From assembly GCF_021151785.1 (NCBI RefSeq), contig NZ_JAGKWP010000028.1, positions 1 through 24,697 of the forward strand: DNA of 24,697 bases. The letters are read 5' to 3'. Below, piece after piece: positions 7,017 through 13,974 of the stretch; the first letter of the stretch is position 1, and each line of letters begins with the position of its first letter. The translations under genes were made by a program, and so were the position numbers. Under the pieces are notes generated by a model. That model was not told the DNA's origin. It saw nothing but the letters and a program-made list of their open reading frames with translations, and did no database searches. Source of the DNA: Flavobacterium sp. GTDB taxonomy: Bacteria; Bacteroidota; Bacteroidia; Flavobacteriales; Flavobacteriaceae.

Positions 7017-7988
7017 ATGAAGATTGAAAAATACATATCGGCTTTATTATATAGATACCAGTGTGTTACCGTTCCTGGATTTGGCGCTTTTTTAACCGAA
7101 TGGCAGTCAGCTCAGGTGATTGAAGGACAACATTCATTTATTCCGCCTAAAAAAATTGTATCTTTTAATTCCAATATTAAAAGTAATGATGGCTTATTAG
7201 CTAATCATATTGCCTTAACTGAAAAAATTAGTTATGATCAAGCTTTGTCAAAAATCAACTATCAAACTAATTTTTGGACACAACAACTTCTAAACAAAGA
7301 GACTCTTTTTTTAGAAAATATTGGTGAAATATTAGTTAATAGTGAAAACAATTGGGTTTTCAAGCCTAACCACGCAATCAATTACTTAACTGATTCATTT
7401 GGACTTTCTAGTTTTAATTCTCCTGAGGTCATTCGTGAAGAAAAAATTGTAGAAAAAAATATTGAAACTCCTGTTGTATCATTAACATCAAACACTGAAG
7501 TAAATGAAGAAACAGAAGTGTTCGAATCAACTAATGTAAAAACAAATACTAATTGGTTAAAATATGCTGCAGCTGTGGCTATTTTTGCCTCTGCAGGAAC
7601 GTTTGGATACAAGTATTATTACGATTACTCCATCAATCAACAAACCGTTTTAGTTGAAAAAACAGTACAAGAGCAAGTCAATAAGAAAATACAAGAAGCT
7701 ACTTTTATTATTCCAAATCCAAAACAAGCCGTAGATTTAACTATTGAAAAACCAATCGTTAAACCCTATCATGTTATAGCTGCTGCTTTTAGAAGTGAAA
7801 ACAATGCAAAAAAAGCCGTTAGAGATTTGATTCAACAAGGTTACACTCAAGCTCACGTACTACCAATGAATAAACACAATCTATTCCCCGTAGCCTTTGA
7901 AAGTTTTAGTTTCTTAAATGAAGCTAATAAATTGAAAAATAAAATCATAACCGAACAGCGAATTGATGCCTGGTTAAAAATAGATTAA
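7017..7988 (+). CDS. HU-CCDC81-like and SPOR domain membrane protein
   Basis: This 323-residue protein joins three parts. Residues 1 to about 125 form two HU-fold-like modules of the bacterial CCDC81 type, recognisable by the conserved start MKIEKYISALLYRYQCVTVP and the GFGAF motif. An acidic linker leads to one membrane helix at about 181-200. Residues about 250-323 are a SPOR domain (YHVIAAAFRSENNAKKAVRDL...), which in other proteins binds denuded septal peptidoglycan. The predicted topology has the N-terminus in the cytoplasm and SPOR in the periplasm, suggesting a link between a DNA- or protein-binding module and the division-site wall. That role is inferred. Such proteins are widespread but little studied in Bacteroidota. 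A conserved N-terminus supports the ATG at 7017 despite its closeness to the promoter. Confidence 0.9.
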   Translation: MKIEKYISALLYRYQCVTVPGFGAFLTEWQSAQVIEGQHSFIPPKKIVSFNSNIKSNDGLLANHIALTEKISYDQALSKINYQTNFWTQQLLNKETLFLENIGEILVNSENNWVFKPNHAINYLTDSFGLSSFNSPEVIREEKIVEKNIETPVVSLTSNTEVNEETEVFESTNVKTNTNWLKYAAAVAIFASAGTFGYKYYYDYSINQQTVLVEKTVQEQVNKKIQEATFIIPNPKQAVDLTIEKPIVKPYHVIAAAFRSENNAKKAVRDLIQQGYTQAHVLPMNKHNLFPVAFESFSFLNEANKLKNKIITEQRIDAWLKID

Positions 7989-8011
7989 TCCCATTTTTTT
8001 GGGATTTTTTT
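7986..8011 (+). terminator. rho-independent terminator
   Basis: AATCCCA (7987-7993) pairs with TGGGATT (8000-8006) across a T6 loop, followed by a T run. The left arm overlaps the TAA stop of the SPOR gene. Confidence 0.85.
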
Positions 8012-8035
8012 ATGCTTATTATCATTATTCGTTGC

Positions 8036-8043
8036 TATCTTTG
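8036..8043 (+). promoter_or_regulatory. -7 promoter box of the thioesterase gene
   Basis: TATCTTTG fully matches TAnnTTTG and lies 17 bases before the ATG at 8061. No good TTTG -33 box is present at the usual distance. Confidence 0.6.
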
Positions 8044-8060
8044 CAAAAAAATTGAAAACA

Positions 8061-8573
8061 ATGCAACCAAAATTTCCTCAAGATTCTTTAACTACACTTA
8101 CTGATTTAGTTTTACCAGGAGAAACCAATCCTTTAAACAACTTATTTGGAGGTGAATTATTAGCTCGTATGGACCGTGCTGCTAGTATTACAGCAAGAAG
8201 ACATTCACGAAGAGTTTGTGTAACCGCTTCAGTAAATCACGTGGCTTTTAATAGAGCTATTCCTCTTGGGAGTGTAGTAACCGTAGAATCTAAAGTCTCG
8301 AGAACTTTTAATACTTCTATGGAAATATTCATTGATGTTTGGATTGAAGACCGCGAATCGGGAATTAAGAATAAAGCTAATGAGGCCATTTATACTTTTG
8401 TTGCTGTTGATGAAACTGGACGACCTGTTCCTGTTCCTCCGATTATTCCAGAAACCGATTTAGAAAAACAACGTTATGAAGCCGCATTGCGAAGAAAACA
8501 ACTAAGCTTAGTCTTAGCTGGAAAAATGAAACCTAACGAAGCAACAGAATTAAAAGCGTTGTTTACAGAATAA
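8061..8573 (+). CDS. acyl-CoA thioesterase, hotdog fold (YciA/ACOT type)
   Basis: The product is a cytoplasmic thioesterase expected to hydrolyse acyl-CoA to free acid and CoA. The 170-residue protein is a single hotdog domain. The segment ETNPLNNLFGGELLARMDRAA (21-41) contains the conserved Asn-x3-GG and Asp38 of the ACOT/YciA active site. The matching VCVTASVNHVAFNRAIPLGS stretch follows. A basic, helical C-terminal tail (about 130-170) is common in this subgroup. The frame can be extended by three codons to a TTG, but the ATG at 8061 starts MQPKFPQ and fits the promoter better. The gene is monocistronic, between its own promoter and a strong terminator. The chain-length preference cannot be read from sequence. 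Confidence 0.93.
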   Translation: MQPKFPQDSLTTLTDLVLPGETNPLNNLFGGELLARMDRAASITARRHSRRVCVTASVNHVAFNRAIPLGSVVTVESKVSRTFNTSMEIFIDVWIEDRESGIKNKANEAIYTFVAVDETGRPVPVPPIIPETDLEKQRYEAALRRKQLSLVLAGKMKPNEATELKALFTE

Positions 8574-8577
8574 AGCA

Positions 8578-8602
8578 AAAGCCTACTTTATGAGTAGGCT
8601 TT
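8578..8602. terminator. bidirectional terminator
   Basis: AAAGCCTACT (8578-8587) pairs perfectly with AGTAGGCTTT (8593-8602) across the loop TTATG. It is flanked by A-rich sequence on the left and T-rich on the right. It serves the thioesterase on the plus strand and the membrane-protein operon ending at 8607 on the minus strand. Confidence 0.85.
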
Positions 8603-8606
8603 GTCT

Positions 8607-9308
8607 TTAATTAGCATTTTCTAATGCATATTCGGGATAGGTTTCTTTTAAGTAGTCTTCAGCTTTAGATGGAACTTCAACCAAAATAATATACTCAAAT
8701 AATCCTAATGACACAAAAAACAAGCTTAAAAAAACCGCTTTAATAATACCCAATGAATCAGAAAAATTCACTTGTAATAAAAACTGAATTGGAATATAGC
8801 TTAAGCCAGCTAAAGAACTATGTCCAAAAATAATTTCTTTTAACAGCCATTTTTTACCCGTACTCTTTAATTGTTTCTTATTTCTTCTTGATTGATAAAA
8901 CAAACCAATCCAAAATGTTGTCAAAAGCAAAAAAAAGAAAAAGAAAATAGTCTCTCCCTCTTGTGAATATTTGCTGAAAATAAAAAAAATTAAAACGAGC
9001 AATAAGCTAGTAAAAATAATTTTAGGAATACTAAAAAAACCCTTAAAATGTTGCCAGATGATTTTGTTATATCTTTTATTTAAACTTACTTGTCGTTGTT
9101 CAACCACCTCCATAAATCCAAAAACACCAAATTTTTTAAACTCCATTTGTAAGGCCTCTTCAAAAGAAACTTTAGGATTTTCTTCGCATTGCTGTTCAAT
9201 AGCATTGGCTAAATGATCTACTAATTCCGTTTGTAAATCATACCATTCTACGTAATGTTGGCGGGTGAATTGATATAAGCGGTCTATATGTTCAGCTGTG
9301 AGTTTCAT
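8607..9308 (-). CDS. membrane protein with HAAS-like N-terminal module, second gene after padR
   Basis: The 233-residue product begins with a cytoplasmic helical module (about 1-75) whose WYDLQTELVDHLANAIEQ resembles the N-terminus of the neighbouring 207-residue protein. It also recalls the HAAS/DUF1700-type domains encoded next to PadR regulators in other bacteria. About four membrane helices follow, near 92-112, 119-138, 165-180 and 188-211, and then a short acidic tail. It is the last gene of the padR operon. Its ATG overlaps the TGA of the preceding gene (ATGA), which suggests coupled translation and a fixed ratio of the two proteins. No enzymatic motif is seen. A sensor, regulator or permease-like partner role is possible but unproven. 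Confidence 0.85.
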   Translation of the reverse strand: MKLTAEHIDRLYQFTRQHYVEWYDLQTELVDHLANAIEQQCEENPKVSFEEALQMEFKKFGVFGFMEVVEQRQVSLNKRYNKIIWQHFKGFFSIPKIIFTSLLLVLIFFIFSKYSQEGETIFFFFFLLLTTFWIGLFYQSRRNKKQLKSTGKKWLLKEIIFGHSSLAGLSYIPIQFLLQVNFSDSLGIIKAVFLSLFFVSLGLFEYIILVEVPSKAEDYLKETYPEYALENAN

Positions 9309-9928
9309 AGAGTAAATTTCTTTTGATTTGTATTGAATTTGTATATCTCTTTAGCAAAAAATAAAAGATAAGACATCATAACATAACTAAACAATGTTAA
9401 TGTAATTAGTGAAGGTGCTTCAACGCTATGTGAGTTCATAAAAAACATTTGCAGGTAATAAATAATAGCCAATAATCCACTCAGTTTTTCTAAAACAAAA
9501 AATCTTTGTTTTAAAATTAAACGAAAATAAATTAATTGGGAACAAGCTAAAATTATCACAATCAAAAAGAAAAGATTTCTAATAGTAAATGCTTCCGAAA
9601 AATAATTTGCAACTTCAAAGTTTCTATAAAAAAAGTAAAATGAAACACCTCCTAAAATCATGATAGGGTGAATCAAAAACTTTAAGAAATGTAAAATAAT
9701 ATCTTTTGAAAAAACAGACCAAATTTTATTTCCTTTCAAAATTTCTGTTTTATGTGCCAACATATAACCTCTAAATGTATCATAAAAATCTAGATTTTCA
9801 GTTGCCATTTTTTGCTCCACGGCAGTTGCTACATGATCGAGCATTTCCATGCGAATATCATAGTAAATGACTCCAATGTTTTTTAGATAATTGTCTATAA
9901 ATTTTATGTTTTCAACTGTGAGTTGCAT
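9305..9928 (-). CDS. membrane protein with HAAS-like N-terminal module, first gene after padR
   Basis: This 207-residue protein is a paralogue in layout of the following gene. Its N-terminal module, residues 1 to about 60, contains YYDIRMEMLDHVATAVEQK, matching the Y-D-x3-E-x2-D-H-x-A-x-A-x-E-Q pattern of its neighbour. It has about four membrane helices, near 82-102, 117-138, 147-165 and 172-192, and ends in a lysine-rich tail. Its ATG lies one base after the padR stop and its TGA overlaps the next ATG, so the three genes form one tight operon. The function is unknown. In related operons the PadR protein controls expression of such membrane proteins, and I infer the same here. Confidence 0.85.
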   Translation of the reverse strand: MQLTVENIKFIDNYLKNIGVIYYDIRMEMLDHVATAVEQKMATENLDFYDTFRGYMLAHKTEILKGNKIWSVFSKDIILHFLKFLIHPIMILGGVSFYFFYRNFEVANYFSEAFTIRNLFFLIVIILACSQLIYFRLILKQRFFVLEKLSGLLAIIYYLQMFFMNSHSVEAPSLITLTLFSYVMMSYLLFFAKEIYKFNTNQKKFTL

Positions 9929-9929
9929 C

Positions 9930-10265
9930 TTAATAACTCAATTTAGGATTTACAATCGTTTGCATGTTTTTGATAAATTCTTCTAATTCAGCCAAACGGT
10001 TTACGGTTTCTGTAGTGCCTTTTTCAGTAAGTTTATAGTATTTTCTTATGCGATTGTCTACCTTTTCTACCTCAACATCTAACAAGCCATCTGCTTCTAA
10101 TTTATGCAACGCAGGATACAAAGCGCCTTCAGTAATATTCAATTCACCCTTTGTAATTTCTTTTACTTTCTGCGTGATTTCATAACCATACATTCTGCCT
10201 TGCTCTTCCAGAAGCTTCATAATGATGGTGTTCAAACTACCTTTGTATAATTGTGAGTTTTTCAT
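9930..10265 (-). CDS. PadR-family transcriptional regulator
   Basis: This 111-residue DNA-binding protein is of the short PadR type: a winged helix-turn-helix plus one C-terminal dimerisation helix. Family hallmarks are the opening LYKGSLNTIIMKLL, the GRMYGYEITQKV segment (about 23-34) and EGALYPALHKLEADGLL (about 46-62), which forms the recognition helix and wing. The RKYYKLTEKG motif near 69-78 is also typical. PadR proteins are usually repressors of their own operon, responding to small hydrophobic ligands or to envelope conditions. A perfect inverted repeat overlaps its promoter, consistent with autoregulation. It is the first gene of an operon with two membrane proteins. The gene call and the family are secure, but the ligand is unknown. 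Confidence 0.95.
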   Translation of the reverse strand: MKNSQLYKGSLNTIIMKLLEEQGRMYGYEITQKVKEITKGELNITEGALYPALHKLEADGLLDVEVEKVDNRIRKYYKLTEKGTTETVNRLAELEEFIKNMQTIVNPKLSY

Positions 10266-10284
10266 AAATTTAAAATTTCAAAAA

Positions 10285-10292
10285 CAAATATA
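10285..10292 (-). promoter_or_regulatory. -7 promoter box of the padR operon
   Basis: On the minus strand this reads TATATTTG, a full match to TAnnTTTG, 19 bases before the padR ATG at 10265. Confidence 0.65.
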
Positions 10293-10310
10293 CATAATAT
10301 TCTTATGTAT
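10290..10310. promoter_or_regulatory. candidate PadR operator (inverted repeat)
   Basis: ATACATAA (10290-10297) and TTATGTAT (10303-10310) form a perfect 8-bp inverted repeat with a TATTC spacer. It overlaps the upstream end of the padR -7 box and fills the spacer between -7 and -33, where a bound repressor would block polymerase. The half-sites contain the ACAT/ATGT tetramers typical of PadR operators, although here ACAT precedes ATGT with 9 bases between. Confidence 0.6.
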
Positions 10311-10378
10311 AAAACACTTAAGTATATTTTTTTTGAATCTATTTTAACAAACCTGTATCCAATATTCTTGATAAGTAG

Positions 10379-10386
10379 TATTTTTG
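10379..10386 (+). promoter_or_regulatory. -7 promoter box of the reductase gene
   Basis: TATTTTTG fully matches TAnnTTTG and ends 11 bases before the ATG at 10398. It lies inside the longer open frame that begins at 10305, so that upstream extension is not coding. Confidence 0.65.
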
Positions 10387-10397
10387 CAAAAAAAAGA

Positions 10398-11453
10398 ATG
10401 AACTTTTATAAATTAAAAATACAAGAAGTAAAAAGAGAAACACCAAGTGCTGTTTCCATTGTTTTTCATGTTCCAGATGAATTGAAACCCTTCTATCAAT
10501 TTACAGCTGGACAGTACGTTACCTTAAAACTCACATTAGACGGAAAAGAAGTAAGAAGAGCCTATTCTATTTGTGCTGCTCCTAAAAGTGGAGAATTACG
10601 AATTGCTGTAAAAGAAGTAGCTAATGGTTATTTTTCAAAATTTGCAAATCAAAAACTAACTGCTGGGGATTTGTTAGAAGTAAGCGTTCCAGAAGGCAAA
10701 TTTACTTTTGAACCTCACGTTGATTATCAAAAGTCATATGCTGCTTTTGCTGCTGGAAGTGGAATTACACCTGTAATTTCAATAGCTAAAACGGTATTAA
10801 TTGAAGAGTCTAAAAGCACTTTTGTATTGGTTTATGGCAATAAAAAACCAGAAGAAACTATTTTCCATGATACATTAATTCAATTACAAAAAGAATATTT
10901 AGGTCGTTTCTTTGTTCATTTTGTTTATAGCCAAACCAATGTAAATGAGGAGTTATTTGGAAGAATCGATAAATCTGTTGTCAATCATATTTTAAAAAAC
11001 AAACATGCTGATTTAACATTCTCTAAGTTCTATTTATGTGGACCTGAAGAAATGATTAATACTGTTTCTGGGGTTTTAAAAGAAAACAATATTTCGGAAA
11101 AAGACATCAAGTTTGAATTATTTGGCACCTCATCAAATGAAACAGTAGCACCTACAAGTGAAATGAGCGAAGGGCATTCTCAAATAACAATACTGGTTGA
11201 TAGTGAAGAAACAACTTTTGAAATGAGTCAAAAACAAACCATTTTAGAAGCGGCTTTAAAACACGGTTTAGACGTGCCTTATTCCTGTCAGGGGGGGATT
11301 TGCAGCAGTTGTATTTGTAAGGTAACTGAAGGAACAGTGACTATGAAAAAGAATCAAATCTTAACAGAGGAAGAAATTGCAGAAGGTTTGACTTTATCTT
11401 GCCAAGCTTTACCAACATCATCAAGTATCAAAGTTAATTTTGATGAATTATAA
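10398..11453 (+). CDS. ferredoxin-NAD(P)H oxidoreductase with C-terminal 2Fe-2S domain (PaaE-like)
   Basis: This soluble flavo-iron-sulfur electron-transfer protein moves electrons from NAD(P)H through FAD to a 2Fe-2S cluster and on to a partner oxygenase or reductase. With the ATG at 10398 it has 351 residues. The FAD-binding domain shows RRAYS (53-57) and the isoalloxazine-region VKEVANGYFS. The nucleotide-binding domain has AAGSGITPVIS and, later, YLCGPEEMI. The C-terminal plant-type ferredoxin domain carries ligands Cys297, Cys302, Cys305 and Cys335 in CQGGICSSC...SC. The layout matches the phenylacetyl-CoA epoxidase reductase PaaE, but no paaABC genes are nearby, so the true partner is unknown. 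A run of seven G (11291-11297) encodes the two glycines of the cluster motif. The terminator lies 17 bases downstream. Confidence 0.9.
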   Translation: MNFYKLKIQEVKRETPSAVSIVFHVPDELKPFYQFTAGQYVTLKLTLDGKEVRRAYSICAAPKSGELRIAVKEVANGYFSKFANQKLTAGDLLEVSVPEGKFTFEPHVDYQKSYAAFAAGSGITPVISIAKTVLIEESKSTFVLVYGNKKPEETIFHDTLIQLQKEYLGRFFVHFVYSQTNVNEELFGRIDKSVVNHILKNKHADLTFSKFYLCGPEEMINTVSGVLKENNISEKDIKFELFGTSSNETVAPTSEMSEGHSQITILVDSEETTFEMSQKQTILEAALKHGLDVPYSCQGGICSSCICKVTEGTVTMKKNQILTEEEIAEGLTLSCQALPTSSSIKVNFDEL

Positions 11454-11470
11454 AAAGAAAACTAATTTAA

Positions 11471-11513
11471 AATACCCCAAAAAAGTAGATGCTGTTTTTG
11501 GGGTATTTTTTAT
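11471..11513. terminator. bidirectional terminator
   Basis: AATACCCCAAAAA (11471-11483) pairs perfectly with TTTTTGGGGTATT (11495-11507) across an 11-base loop, followed by a T run. It lies between the convergent reductase gene and the glycosyltransferase ending at 11528. Confidence 0.88.
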
Positions 11514-11527
11514 GGAAAAAGTGTCAT

Positions 11528-12565
11528 CTAATTCAGCTCTTTTGTTATTTTTTGTATAATTGTGTTAGGCAAAATAGTTCTCATCGCCTCTTCGTAACCT
11601 TCTACTTTTTTATTTCCATAAATGGATGTTGGTAATAAAGGATATTGTAATCTATCAGAAGTCAAACAAAAATCAGCTGGTTGGTTAAAAGGTTTAAAAC
11701 CGGCATAAGGATGTGTGGCTCCCCAAAGTGTGATAACTTTCACACCTAACATAGCGGCTATATGTGCATTTCCAGAGTCCATAGAAAGCATAAGATCTAA
11801 ATTAGAAATTACCTCTAACTCTTGTTTGAATTTTAATTTCCCAGCCAAAACGATTACATTTTCTTTTTGATTTTGCAATTGATTCAACAGTTGAATTTCT
11901 TTCTCTCCTCCACCAAATAAGAAGATTTTATAATCCTTATTTTTGACTAATTCATCTATTACCTCTTGCATTAGATCAAATGGATATACTTTACTTTCGT
12001 ACTGAGCGAAAGGAGCTATTCCAATCCATTTTTGATTTTTTATTCCAGTGAAAAAAAGAATTTCTGGAGACAAATCGGTTTTTTTAGGAAATTTAGGACT
12101 CGACAAATCAATTGAAAACCCTAGTCTTTTAAAGGTATCTACATGTCTTACAAACATAGATGTAACGGGTTTAAAAACTTTATTAGATAAGCTCGTTAAT
12201 GCCTTCTTTTCCGCTCTACCTTTATCAGTTGCAGCAACTCTCTTACCGCTTAGAGCAAATAAGCTTCGAACAACTTTAGAACGAAGTACGTTGTGTAAAT
12301 CAGCAACTGCATCTATTTGCAAGGTTCTCAAATCAGAAAACAAACGGAATAAGCCTAAAAAACCTTTGTGCCGTTTTTTTAAATCCACACCAAAAAAATT
12401 CACGTTTGAAATGTCTTCAAAAAAAGGTTGAAAAAAAGGACGAGAAACCACCGTTATCTTCACTTCTGGATGTTGTTCGACCAGTGCTCTAATTAGAGGT
12501 ACTGTCATGGCAACATCTCCCATAGCAGAGAGGCGAATGATTAAAATATGTTCCGTAGTTGGCAT
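11528..12565 (-). CDS. family 9 glycosyltransferase (heptosyltransferase-like)
   Basis: GT9 enzymes transfer heptose or related sugars from nucleotide sugars during lipopolysaccharide core synthesis on the cytoplasmic side of the inner membrane. The 345-residue protein starts MPTTEHILIIRLSAMGDVAM, whose IIRLSAMGD is the family N-terminal signature. Later come GIAPFAQYESKVYP and the C-terminal donor-site block MDSGNAHIAAMLGV...LWGATHP. The frame extends 15 codons upstream to a GTG, but the ATG at 12565 gives the standard N-terminus. It follows the DUF4254 gene by 72 bases, an interval that contains a hairpin with a T run. The exact sugar and acceptor cannot be told. No other core genes are adjacent. 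Confidence 0.92.
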   Translation of the reverse strand: MPTTEHILIIRLSAMGDVAMTVPLIRALVEQHPEVKITVVSRPFFQPFFEDISNVNFFGVDLKKRHKGFLGLFRLFSDLRTLQIDAVADLHNVLRSKVVRSLFALSGKRVAATDKGRAEKKALTSLSNKVFKPVTSMFVRHVDTFKRLGFSIDLSSPKFPKKTDLSPEILFFTGIKNQKWIGIAPFAQYESKVYPFDLMQEVIDELVKNKDYKIFLFGGGEKEIQLLNQLQNQKENVIVLAGKLKFKQELEVISNLDLMLSMDSGNAHIAAMLGVKVITLWGATHPYAGFKPFNQPADFCLTSDRLQYPLLPTSIYGNKKVEGYEEAMRTILPNTIIQKITKELN

Positions 12566-12575
12566 AGGCTTCAAT

Positions 12576-12619
12576 AAAAAACCATTAAGAAAAGAAACTA
12601 GATTCTCCACTTAATGGTT
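12576..12619 (-). terminator. intercistronic hairpin with T run
   Basis: Read on the minus strand, AACCATTAAG (12619-12610) pairs perfectly with CTTAATGGTT (12589-12580) across 20 bases, followed by further T residues. It lies between the DUF4254 stop and the GT9 start and may act as an attenuator or partial terminator. The stem is AT-rich, so its strength is uncertain. Confidence 0.4.
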
Positions 12620-12637
12620 AAAAGTATAAAAAACAGT

Positions 12638-13243
12638 TTATTTTTTATTCTGATACAAGACCGGATTTAACTCTTCGTCGTTGTACATTTTCATTTGTTT
12701 GTACACTTTCATGTATTTATCACCATTAGCAATATCTGTTAATAATTCACTAATTGAAGTAAACATATCACTTTTCTGATCTAGTAGAACATTTAATTTT
12801 TCTTGACATTTTGCTCTGTGTTCTGGTGTTGCTTCTACCCTATTAGCTTCTTCACTCATGTGATAAATTTTCAAAGCTAAAATTGATAAACGATCGATTG
12901 CCCAAGCCGGACTTTCTGTATTGATTTTTGCATTTGGTTTTACCTGTACTTCTTTGTATTTATCTAAAAAATAACTATCGATGTATTCTACCATATCCGT
13001 TCTTACTTGATTTGAAGCATCAATTTTACGTTTTAAATCTAAAGCCGCAATAGGATCTATATTAGGATCACGAACAATGTCTTCATAATGCCATTGTACT
13101 GTATCTACCCAATTTTTTGCATATAATAAATATTCTATAGTTCCTTTTTCATATGGATTAACAACTGGTTGATATACATCATCAATAACGTGGTAATCTT
13201 TGATACTTTGTTCAAAAATGGGGTATGCAAATTCAGCGAACAT
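12638..13243 (-). CDS. DUF4254 family protein
   Basis: This 201-residue soluble, mainly helical protein belongs to an uncharacterised family of Bacteroidota proteins often encoded next to a GT9 glycosyltransferase, as here. Visible features are the N-terminal IFEQSIKDYH, the central DLKRKIDASNQVRTDMVEYID, and the SPAWAIDRLSILALKIYHM segment, whose conserved charged residues suggest a binding pocket. There is no signal peptide or membrane segment. It has a full promoter upstream and is divergent from upp. Co-transcription with the glycosyltransferase suggests a role in lipopolysaccharide-related metabolism, but that is context only. The family call rests on recall of the sequence pattern and neighbourhood rather than a search. 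Confidence 0.85.
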   Translation of the reverse strand: MFAEFAYPIFEQSIKDYHVIDDVYQPVVNPYEKGTIEYLLYAKNWVDTVQWHYEDIVRDPNIDPIAALDLKRKIDASNQVRTDMVEYIDSYFLDKYKEVQVKPNAKINTESPAWAIDRLSILALKIYHMSEEANRVEATPEHRAKCQEKLNVLLDQKSDMFTSISELLTDIANGDKYMKVYKQMKMYNDEELNPVLYQNKK

Positions 13244-13265
13244 AATTTAATAGATTTAATTTCTA

Positions 13266-13299
13266 CAAAAATAACGTTTTTTTGTACTTTTACTTCAAA
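13266..13299 (-). promoter_or_regulatory. promoter of the DUF4254-GT9 operon
   Basis: On the minus strand TTTG (13299-13296) is followed after 22 bases by TATTTTTG (13273-13266), a full Bacteroidota promoter. It is 22 bases upstream of the ATG at 13243. Confidence 0.75.
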
Positions 13300-13320
13300 A
13301 TGTTAAATAAACTTCAAAAC

Positions 13321-13974
13321 ATGCACATTCATTATATTTCTGAACAAAACAGTATTTTAAATCATTTCTTAGCGCAAATTCGTGATATACATATTCAAAA
13401 AGACAGCATGCGTTTTAGAAAAAACATAGAGCGCATAGGAAAAATAATGGCTTATGAACTGAGTAAAACCTTAGAATATAAAAATATTGACGTGCAAACA
13501 CCTTTAGGTATTAAACACACTACTACCATAGCTGAACCGGTTGTACTTTGTTCTATTCTAAGAGCTGGATTAGCTTTACATCAAGGATTTATGAATTTTT
13601 TTGATGATGCAGAAAATGGTTTTGTTTCTGCTTACAGGCATCACTATGACAACGATGATAAATTTGACATTTTAGTTGAATACCAAGCAGCTCCTTCTTT
13701 CGAGGATAAAAATTTGATATTAATTGACCCGATGTTAGCTACTGGCCAATCAATTGTTGCCGTTTTAAACAAACTTCATTTGGAACAAAAACCTAAAGAA
13801 ATTCATATTGCCGTTGTAATTGCTGCACCTGAAGGAATTGATTACCTAGAAAAAAACCTACCTAAGAATTGTCATTTATGGGTAGCAGCACTAGATGATC
13901 GATTAAATGAGAAAAATTACATCTTACCAGGGTTAGGTGATGCTGGAGATTTAGCTTATGGAAGCAAACTATAA
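13321..13974 (+). CDS. upp: uracil phosphoribosyltransferase
   Basis: UPRT salvages uracil by joining it to PRPP to form UMP in the cytoplasm. The 217-residue protein has the PRPP-binding loop LILIDPMLATGQSIV and the C-terminal uracil-binding LPGLGDAGDLAYG. The N-terminal half carries MRFRKNIERIGKIMAYELSKTL, typical of the Bacteroidota branch. I chose the ATG at 13321 (MHIHYISEQNSILNHFL). The ATG at 13300 would add seven residues and would lie almost on the likely transcription start, after TACTTTTA at 13285-13292. Longer alternatives begin with TTG. The 3' end overlaps the convergent DUF6427 gene by 6 bases and there is no terminator between them. Confidence 0.95.
   Translation: MHIHYISEQNSILNHFLAQIRDIHIQKDSMRFRKNIERIGKIMAYELSKTLEYKNIDVQTPLGIKHTTTIAEPVVLCSILRAGLALHQGFMNFFDDAENGFVSAYRHHYDNDDKFDILVEYQAAPSFEDKNLILIDPMLATGQSIVAVLNKLHLEQKPKEIHIAVVIAAPEGIDYLEKNLPKNCHLWVAALDDRLNEKNYILPGLGDAGDLAYGSKL

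Noticed and set aside
12048..12431. 127-codon open frame on the plus strand inside the GT9 gene
   Set aside because: It lies opposite a well-conserved glycosyltransferase, has no promoter box, and its composition looks like a reverse-strand shadow.
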